Source: DATJGF01 sp035495315 (lineage in GTDB: Bacteria > Verrucomicrobiota > Verrucomicrobiia > Limisphaerales > UBA8199). From it: 43,381 nt of DNA. The notes below the pieces were generated by a model. It was not told where the DNA came from, searched no databases, and saw only the letters and a list, made by a program, of their open reading frames with translations. Both the position numbers and the translations under genes were made by a program. Numbering within the stretch: position 1 is the first letter of the stretch; every line of letters begins with the position of its first letter. Location: the NCBI GenBank assembly GCA_035495315.1, contig DATJGF010000184.1:1-43381 (forward strand), in the 5' to 3' direction. This document shows, piece after piece, positions 38,075-43,381 of this stretch.

Positions 38075-38755
38075 CTATTTTCGCGATTTCCCGAACCAAT
38101 TAATTTCCAGGCATCGACGCAAAGCCATCCGGGCGCGATGCAACATTACCCAAAGATTGCTTTCGGAGATATTCAGCATTCGGCAAATCTCCTTGCTGTC
38201 GATGTCGTCCACCTCCCTCAAACAAAACGCTGCGGTGATATTCTTAGGCAGCTTGCCCGCGCAATCGTGAAACGCCTGCCAGAAAGCCTTATTATCCAAG
38301 CTGGCCCCTGGTTCTGCCGACCACTCCATTGGACCCAGTTCATGAATCCAGCCTCCTTTGAAAGCGCCGTCCGATACGAACCGATCACTCTCTTCATCCT
38401 GGTAGAAATCGAGGTCGGTGAAGGAAGTCTCCCGGCTGGCCTTGCGATAATAGTCGCCGATCTTGTTCTTCATGATGCCCACGAGCCAGGTTTTCTCGGC
38501 CGACCTGCCTGCGAAGCTCTTACCTCCTTTGAGGGCAGCCAGGAATGTTTCTTGCACGGCATCCTCAGCTTTAGCCACATCGCGCAGTCGCAGCAGCGCG
38601 TACTTGAACAGATAGTCTCCGTGCTCCTCGACCCAACGCTCAGGATCGGAAAGACCGGCCAAAGATGGCACGCCGCATTGTTCTACTGGCTTCATTTGAC
38701 CTGAATCTGGAGGAGTCCGTTCAGCCACGGGTTCGGAGTTTGTTGTTTCGTCCAT
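38075..38755 (-). CDS. ECF sigma factor with linked anti-sigma protein
   Basis: 226 residues. Region 2: 'WVEEHGDYLFKYALLRLRDVAKAEDAVQETFLAALKGGKSFAGRSAEKTWLVGIMKNKIGDYYRK' in outline, with the core DAVQETF motif; region 4: 'KLPKNITAAFCLREVDDIDSKEICRMLNISESNLWVMLHRARMALRRCLE'. The order, and the linked zinc-finger protein 1 nt downstream, resemble the group of sigma factors annotated as TIGR02943. A ~45-residue N-terminal tail is present before region 2. Start at MDETTNSEPV (38755). An upstream ATG gives an extra 20 residues that look non-coding. It is divergent to the SDR gene. Confidence 0.9.
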   Translation of the reverse strand: MDETTNSEPVAERTPPDSGQMKPVEQCGVPSLAGLSDPERWVEEHGDYLFKYALLRLRDVAKAEDAVQETFLAALKGGKSFAGRSAEKTWLVGIMKNKIGDYYRKASRETSFTDLDFYQDEESDRFVSDGAFKGGWIHELGPMEWSAEPGASLDNKAFWQAFHDCAGKLPKNITAAFCLREVDDIDSKEICRMLNISESNLWVMLHRARMALRRCLEINWFGKSRK

Positions 38756-38934
38756 GGATAGGAGATTCGTCTGCGTGACGTGTAAAGGATGGGGGTACAG
38801 ATGGTGCGCGCACATTGGTGAGTCGAGCGGGAGGCTCTGACCTTACACCGAACAAAGCGTGATCAGGAGGGATGCTGGTCGTAAGGCTTGCACTCGCCCT
38901 GCGACATACTGGAGTGAGTCATTACGAAAACAAT

Positions 38935-39063
38935 ATGAAAATCAGACTTGCCCAGACCCGCTTTGGCCGCGTGCTCTTGCACGTCGGCTGCTGCCTCAAA
39001 CGACCAGGCCATTTGAGCTGGCATTGGCACGGGATCTTGCGGGAATTCGCACAAGCCGCGTAA
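38935..39063 (+). CDS. Possible short ORF upstream of SDR gene
   Basis: 42 residues starting ATG 38935, ending at TAA 39061-39063, with 'KIRLAQTRFGRVLLHVGCCLKRPGHL'. A small basic peptide with two adjacent Cys. No ribosome binding site of note and no known family. It may be chance; listed because the 420-bp divergent gap otherwise has no gene. Confidence 0.2.
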   Translation: MKIRLAQTRFGRVLLHVGCCLKRPGHLSWHWHGILREFAQAA

Positions 39064-39174
39064 GTCTCCTCCCCAAATGTATTCGAGAAGGAATTGTAAG
39101 GAACAGATTGCCCTCGCGACCAATGGAGGAAACTCAAACCAAATTCGGCAACAAAAACCATATCGAAAGGCCCC

Positions 39175-40104
39175 ATGAATTCGAACGAGACGCTCTTGGA
39201 AAAACCGACCCAGGCAATGATGCCGGTTGGCCGGATGCACATGCCCGACCGGAAATTCATCGAGGAACAATTTCCCGAACCGGTGATGCCGGCCTGTGCA
39301 ATCAACAAGGTGCTCAAAGGCCAAAAGGCCATTGTCACCGGTGGCAGCTCAGGCATCGGCAAGGGTGTTGCCACGGCTCTCGGTCATGCCGGGGCAGATG
39401 TGTTGGTGAACTACACCTCGCGCGCAGAGGAAGCGGAAAAGGTTGCCGAGGAGCTCCGCCGTTGCGGTTCTCGCGCCATTACCTGCAAAGCCGACGTGTC
39501 CAAGGAAGACCAAGTCCAGGCCATGTTCAAAAGGGCCATCGAAGAGTTTGGCACCGTTGACATCCTCATCAACAACGCTGGGCTCCAGAAGGACGCTCCG
39601 GTTGACCAGATGACGCTGGCCCAGTGGCAGCAAGTGCTGGATGTGAACCTGACTGGCCAATTCCTTTGCGCGCGTGAGGCCATTCGAGAGTTCAAGCGCC
39701 GCGGAGTGCGGAAGGACGTCTCCTGCGCCGCAGGTAAGATCATTTGCATCAGCTCAGTCCACGAAGTCATACCTTGGGCCGGCCATGTGAACTACGCAGC
39801 CAGCAAAGGTGGCGTGATGTTGATGATGAAAAGCATCGCCCAAGAGGTCGCCCCGCATCGGATTCGGGTCAACAGCGTGGCACCTGGAGCAATTCGTACG
39901 CCCATCAACATGCAGGCCTGGGACACGCCGGAGGCCTACAAGGATTTGCTGAAGCTGATCCCATACAAACGCATCGGTGAACCAATCGAGATTGGGCGCG
40001 CCGCAGTGTGGCTGGCTTCGGACGATTCGGATTACATCCATGGGGCGACGATTTTTGTCGATGGCGGCATGACGTTGTATCCAGGCTTTGAGACCGGAGG
40101 CTAA
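39175..40104 (+). CDS. SDR family oxidoreductase (glucose 1-dehydrogenase-like)
   Basis: 309 residues. After a ~45-residue N-terminal extension the classical SDR signatures follow: cofactor motif 'AIVTGGSSGIGKG' (~residues 52-64), 'DILINNAG', catalytic Ser in 'KIICISSVHE' and Tyr/Lys in 'VNYAASKGG', and the C-terminal 'NSVAPGAIRTP' and 'YIHGATIFVDGGM'. The closest pattern is the glucose 1-dehydrogenase/3-oxoacyl-ACP reductase-like group. The N-terminal extension (with 'MHMPDRKFIEEQFPEP') is shared with general-stress SDRs of the YhdF/YhxC type. Probably co-oriented with the two glucan genes downstream, starting 55 nt before the GH133 ATG. Confidence 0.88.
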   Translation: MNSNETLLEKPTQAMMPVGRMHMPDRKFIEEQFPEPVMPACAINKVLKGQKAIVTGGSSGIGKGVATALGHAGADVLVNYTSRAEEAEKVAEELRRCGSRAITCKADVSKEDQVQAMFKRAIEEFGTVDILINNAGLQKDAPVDQMTLAQWQQVLDVNLTGQFLCAREAIREFKRRGVRKDVSCAAGKIICISSVHEVIPWAGHVNYAASKGGVMLMMKSIAQEVAPHRIRVNSVAPGAIRTPINMQAWDTPEAYKDLLKLIPYKRIGEPIEIGRAAVWLASDDSDYIHGATIFVDGGMTLYPGFETGG

Positions 40105-40159
40105 ACAACTCAAAAGTAGCCCTAGGTCCTACCATCAACGTATCCCCAAAAAACCTCGT

Positions 40160-42202
40160 ATGAACTCGCCAGCTCCTTTATCCCTAACCCGCGAATGGCT
40201 GGAGGCCGATGGCCTGGGCGGCTTTGCCTCCGGCACTGCCTCAGGCATTCGCACTCGCCGATATCACTCCTTACTCCTTGTGGCGACAAGACCTCCCACG
40301 GGGCGCCTCGTTCTGGTCAATGGCCTCGACGCCTGGGTGGAAACCCCGGGCGGGAAATTTTCGCTCTCCTCGCAATGTTATTCGCCCGGAATAATCGGGG
40401 GCGACCGAGCACAGCACATCGAGGCATTTGGTTGGGAGCCCTGGCCGCACTGGATCTTCAAACTGGAAGATGGGACGCGGATCGAGCAGGAGATTTTGGT
40501 AGCCAAGGGAGCGCCGATGACCTGCATTTCGTGGAAGATCCTCGGACCGCAGCGTGCGGCAAACTTATTTGTTCGGCCTTTTGTTTCTGGCCGTGATTAC
40601 CACTCGCTCCACAAGGCGAATCCCGCGTTTCGCTTCGACGCAGAGGTCAAGCCCACGCAGGTTTCCTGGGCACCCTATACGGGTGTCCCCGGGATCGCTG
40701 CCTTCACGAACGGCAAATACTCACATCAACCCGTTTGGTACTACAACTTCCGGTATGAGGAGGAACAGGCGAGGGGTTTGGATTGCGAGGAGGACTTAGC
40801 CGCTCCTGGGGTTTTCAAATGGGACCTGGCTCGCGGCAGAGCCGCGTTGATCTTCAGCACTAAGGACCATGCCGCGACAAAATGGTCTGGTGGGCAGCTA
40901 CCGCTCGAATTGCTGAACCAGGTTCGAGAATCCGAGCAAAAACGCAGGGAAAGTTTCCCCTCGAGGTTGGAAGCATCTGCAGACTCTTACATTGTGCAGC
41001 ATTCACGCTCAACTCCTCCCGTGTCGGGTGGTCAATCAACCCCGAATGGGAGGGGAAAGACGATTATCGCTGGCTATCCATGGTTTACCGATTGGGGTCG
41101 CGATACGTTTATCGCACTGCGCGGTCTTTGTCTGGCCACCGGACGGCTGGATGACGCCCGAGATATTTTGCTCGCGTGGTCGAATACGGCCACTGAAGGC
41201 ATGTTACCCAATCGTTTTCCTGACCAAGGCGAACAGCCTGAGTTCAATTCCGTCGATGCCTCCCTTTGGTTTGTCGTTGCTGCGTTTGAATACTTGCAGA
41301 CAGCCCGCAAGAGACAACAGGTGAGGCAGGACGAAGTTGCCTTAGGCAGAGCTATTGAAGGCATTATTAATGGCTACGCCCAAGGGACTCGTTACGGGAT
41401 TCGAATGGATGACGACGGCCTGCTTTCCTGCGGCCAGCCAGGTACCCAATTGACATGGATGGATGCAAAGGTGGGCGATTGGGTGGTCACACCGCGGATT
41501 GGCAAGCCCGTCGAGATTCAGGCGCTTTGGCTCAATGCACTCTGGATCGCGAACCACTTCACGAGTCGTTGGGAGCACCGGTTAACTCAAGGTATGCGAA
41601 CGTTCGAAGAACGGTTCTGGAATGACAACCTTGGCTTTCTCAATGACGTGGTGGACGTAGACCATCAAGCAGGAACCATTGATCCCTCTCTACGGCCCAA
41701 CCAGATTCTCGCAATCGGCGGTTTGCCCATAGCTTTGATTGAAGGCGAGGCCGCCCGCTTGGTGGTGGAAACGGTAGAACGGCTATTGCTGACGCCATTA
41801 GGCTTGCGCTCTCTCGCGCAGCAGGAACAGGGGTATGTTCCCCAGTATTGTGGAGGAGTGGCACAACGGGATGGGGCCTATCACCTTGGCACGGTTTGGC
41901 CGTGGCTGTTAGGTCCTTTCGTGGAGGCCTGGGTTCGGGTGCGAGGAGGAACCAATGAAGTCAAACGCATTGCTCGCAAGCGTTTTCTCAGGCCGTTGCT
42001 CCAACACATGGAAGAGGCTGGGCTTGGTCATATCTCGGAGATCTCCGATGCGGAGGCTCCCCATGCACCTCGCGGATGTCCTTTCCAGGCTTGGTCGGTT
42101 GGTGAGGCGCTCCGACTGGATCGAATCATTTTGACTGAAACTGTCATTCAACGCCCCGCCAAAGTCCGGGCGAAACAACGTCGCGATCTGATGCCCGCTT
42201 GA
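40160..42202 (+). CDS. Amylo-alpha-1,6-glucosidase (GH133, glycogen debranching)
   Basis: 680 residues. N-terminal GDE_N-like domain: 'TREWLEADGLGGFASGTASGIRTRRYHSLLL' in outline (family 'eWL..ngLGGya..t..g..tRryHgLL'). C-terminal (alpha/alpha)6-like GDE_C domain: 'TIIAGYPWFTDWGRDTFIALRGL' (with catalytic acidic residues), 'EGMLPNRFPD', 'NSVDASLWFV', 'ALWLNALW', 'GYVPQYCGG' and 'YHLGTVWPWLLGPFVEA'. The enzyme removes alpha-1,6 branches from glycogen or other alpha-glucans in the cytoplasm. Between 'YIVQHS' and 'KTIIAGYP', where homologues are near continuous, there is a ~17-residue Ser/Pro/Gly-rich insert encoded by the imperfect inverted repeat at 41012-41058. No signal peptide. It is followed by the GH63-like gene 26 nt on. 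Confidence 0.9.
   Translation: MNSPAPLSLTREWLEADGLGGFASGTASGIRTRRYHSLLLVATRPPTGRLVLVNGLDAWVETPGGKFSLSSQCYSPGIIGGDRAQHIEAFGWEPWPHWIFKLEDGTRIEQEILVAKGAPMTCISWKILGPQRAANLFVRPFVSGRDYHSLHKANPAFRFDAEVKPTQVSWAPYTGVPGIAAFTNGKYSHQPVWYYNFRYEEEQARGLDCEEDLAAPGVFKWDLARGRAALIFSTKDHAATKWSGGQLPLELLNQVRESEQKRRESFPSRLEASADSYIVQHSRSTPPVSGGQSTPNGRGKTIIAGYPWFTDWGRDTFIALRGLCLATGRLDDARDILLAWSNTATEGMLPNRFPDQGEQPEFNSVDASLWFVVAAFEYLQTARKRQQVRQDEVALGRAIEGIINGYAQGTRYGIRMDDDGLLSCGQPGTQLTWMDAKVGDWVVTPRIGKPVEIQALWLNALWIANHFTSRWEHRLTQGMRTFEERFWNDNLGFLNDVVDVDHQAGTIDPSLRPNQILAIGGLPIALIEGEAARLVVETVERLLLTPLGLRSLAQQEQGYVPQYCGGVAQRDGAYHLGTVWPWLLGPFVEAWVRVRGGTNEVKRIARKRFLRPLLQHMEEAGLGHISEISDAEAPHAPRGCPFQAWSVGEALRLDRIILTETVIQRPAKVRAKQRRDLMPA
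41012..41058. repeat. Imperfect inverted repeat inside the GH133 gene
   Basis: CTCCTCCCGTGTCGGG (41014-41029) and CCCGAATGGGAGGGG (41041-41055) are imperfect reverse complements around TGGTCAATCAA. The encoded peptide (STPPVSGGQSTPNGR) sits between strongly conserved family segments. It may be an in-frame inserted repeat like the one in the next gene, but smaller and without clean ends. Confidence 0.45.
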
Positions 42203-42228
42203 TGACCCGCCCACAAGGAACAAACCGC

Positions 42229-43381
42229 ATGAACCCGAACAAAAACAAAATCGCAGAAAGCCAACGATTAACCGAAGCAAACAGCGGTCAGACCAACTGG
42301 CGTTGTTGGGGCCCTTATCTCTCCGAGCGCCAGTGGGGAACAGTGCGGGAGGATTATAGCCCTCATGGTAATGCGTGGGAATATTTGCCGCACGACCACG
42401 CTCGCAGCCGCGCATATCGCTGGGGCGAGGACGGCATCGCTGGCGTCAGTGACGATCAACAAAGATTGTGCCTCAGCCTGGCTCTATGGAACGGACATGA
42501 CCCCATTCTGAAGGAGCGGCTGTTTGGCCTGACCAACAGCGAGGGCAACCATGGGGAAGACGTGAAGGAGCTGTACTATTATCTGGATGCCACCCCCACG
42601 AATTCCTATCTGAAGATGTTGTATAAATATCCTCAGAAGGCGTTTCCATACGGCCAGTTGGTCGAAGAGAATCGACGGCGAGGCAAAGACCAACAGGAGT
42701 TCGAACTTCTGGACACCGGCATCTTCGACGACGATCGCTATTTCGATGTCTTTATCGAATACGCCAAGGCTGGGCCCGAGGATTTGTTGATGCTCGTTAC
42801 GGTGCACAATCGAGGGCCCGAGCAGGCCACCATTCACGTTCTGCCGCAACTCTGGTTTCGCAATACATGGTCTTGGACGCCGGGTTCCAAAAAACCCGAG
42901 TTGCGGGCTGAAAATAATTCGTGCGTGATCGCAGAGCACCTGGAGTTAGGCTCGTACCGATTATACACGGAATCGACGGCTGCCATTAACACCGGGCTTC
43001 AGCCCGGTGGAGCGATGCCAAATGGTCAGAGAAACCGGTTAAACGGTTTACTCAACTCCTCGGAAACCAGCGCCGGGCTGAACCCCGGCGTTAATGAGAG
43101 TTTAGCGATTGGTCCTGACGTTCACTTTTGCGACAACGAGACCAACGTCCGCCGTCTCTACGGGCAAGATGCAGCTCAAGGCTTTTTCAAGGATGCATTC
43201 CACGAGTTCGTCATCGAGGGAAATAAAGGGGCCGTGAACCCGAATCGCACTGGAACCAAAGCGGGCGCGCTGTATCACCTGACTGTCAGGTCCGGCGGCT
43301 CGGCCACTGTTCGACTAAGGCTCGTTAAGGAACCCATCGTTCGTGCGGCTCGAGGCGCATCGAAGGAGAGTGGAAACGGTT
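42229..43381 (+). CDS. MGH1-like/GH63-family glucosidase, 5' part
   Basis: At least 384 residues, reading off the right edge. Start ATG at 42229 with AAGGA 9 nt upstream. 'RCWGPYLSERQWGTVREDYSP', 'DHARSRAYRWGEDGIAGVSDD', 'LCLSLALWNG.DPILKERLFGL.NSEGNHGEDVKELYYYLDATPT' and 'YFDVFIEYAK' match the bacterial mannosylglycerate-hydrolase-like/GH63 N-terminal domain. Downstream, 'FCDNETNVRRLYGQ' and 'GAVNPNRTGTKAGALYHLTV' continue the family in the same frame. Between them, 'INTGLQPGGAMPNGQRNRLN' and onward to 'GLNPGVNES' (~residues 253-290) is encoded by the repeat element and has no family counterpart that I recall. The catalytic (alpha/alpha)6 domain lies outside the window. Family: hydrolysis of alpha-glucosyl linkages. 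Operon with the GH133 and SDR genes. Confidence 0.85.
   Translation, partial: MNPNKNKIAESQRLTEANSGQTNWRCWGPYLSERQWGTVREDYSPHGNAWEYLPHDHARSRAYRWGEDGIAGVSDDQQRLCLSLALWNGHDPILKERLFGLTNSEGNHGEDVKELYYYLDATPTNSYLKMLYKYPQKAFPYGQLVEENRRRGKDQQEFELLDTGIFDDDRYFDVFIEYAKAGPEDLLMLVTVHNRGPEQATIHVLPQLWFRNTWSWTPGSKKPELRAENNSCVIAEHLELGSYRLYTESTAAINTGLQPGGAMPNGQRNRLNGLLNSSETSAGLNPGVNESLAIGPDVHFCDNETNVRRLYGQDAAQGFFKDAFHEFVIEGNKGAVNPNRTGTKAGALYHLTVRSGGSATVRLRLVKEPIVRAARGASKESGNG
42984..43096. repeat. Palindromic repeat element inserted in frame in the GH63-like gene
   Basis: Terminal inverted repeats CATTAAC...GTTAATG (42984-42990 and 43090-43096). Each end carries its own hairpin: ACCGGGCT/AGCCCGGT (42991-42998 with 43001-43008) and GCCGGG/CCCGGC (43072-43077 with 43084-43089). 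A central AAACCG/CGGTTT pair lies at 43032-43037 with 43044-43049. Taken as reverse complements, about 21 of 24 bases of the two ends agree. The span reads without a stop in the glucosidase frame. A degenerate sister lies at 16985-17057. Confidence 0.85.

Overview
The window is a piece of bacterial chromosome that looks verrucomicrobial, most likely the Pedosphaera/Limisphaerales side of the phylum. This is an inference from gene content: secreted Ig-like and pseudopilin-derived proteins, a Tat-exported sugar isomerase/epimerase-like protein, a neutral ceramidase-like protein, a glucuronoyl-esterase (CE15) fusion, a SUI1-type factor, ornithine-lipid genes, and many palindromic dispersed repeats between genes. 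No rRNA, tRNA, CRISPR array or phage module was seen.

Layout. 1-6.2 kb: 5' end of a ceramidase-like gene (-), a conserved hypothetical (-), a LolC/E-LolD lipoprotein-release pair, a TPMT-like methyltransferase, then a cyclic-di-AMP (ydaO/yuaA) riboswitch ahead of an SPFH/band-7 membrane protein. 6.3-16.8 kb: accessory genes, namely a secreted Ig-like protein, a tandem aspartyl-protease-like protein, a GNAT acetyltransferase, a TPR membrane protein, a sugar isomerase-like protein, a VOC protein, a nitrilase, a frameshifted PepSY gene, a lipoprotein coupled to a PAP2 phosphatase, an alpha/beta hydrolase and a frameshifted small exported protein. 17.3-23.4 kb: a nitrogen/signalling block with a KdpD-like kinase and KdpE-like regulator, glnK-amtB behind a well-spaced sigma-54 promoter, and a third regulator whose receiver has lost its acidic pocket. 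23.5-24.8 kb: a complete IS3-family element with both ends, a 3-bp target duplication and a -1 frameshift site.

24.8-29.6 kb: a small possible OB-fold protein, a BaiN/HI0933 flavoprotein, a SUI1/eIF1-like factor, and a DEAD-box helicase coupled to an L7Ae-like RNA-binding protein. 29.9-34.9 kb: a two-gene polysaccharide operon, a clan-A glycosidase/CE15 glucuronoyl esterase fusion followed by a Tat-exported GHL6-type glycosidase. 35.0-38.8 kb (-): two ECF-like sigma factors, two small Cys-containing anti-sigma-like proteins and olsB-olsA for ornithine lipid. 39.2 kb to the end: an SDR dehydrogenase, a GH133 amylo-alpha-1,6-glucosidase and the 5' part of an MGH1/GH63-like glucosidase, a probable intracellular alpha-glucan module.

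The most unusual signals are the c-di-AMP riboswitch before an SPFH gene, a palindromic mobile-like repeat lying in frame inside the GH63-like gene (with a second candidate in the GH133 gene), the two-enzyme fusion, the pseudo-receiver next to glnK-amtB, and the number of distinct palindromic repeat families in 43 kb.
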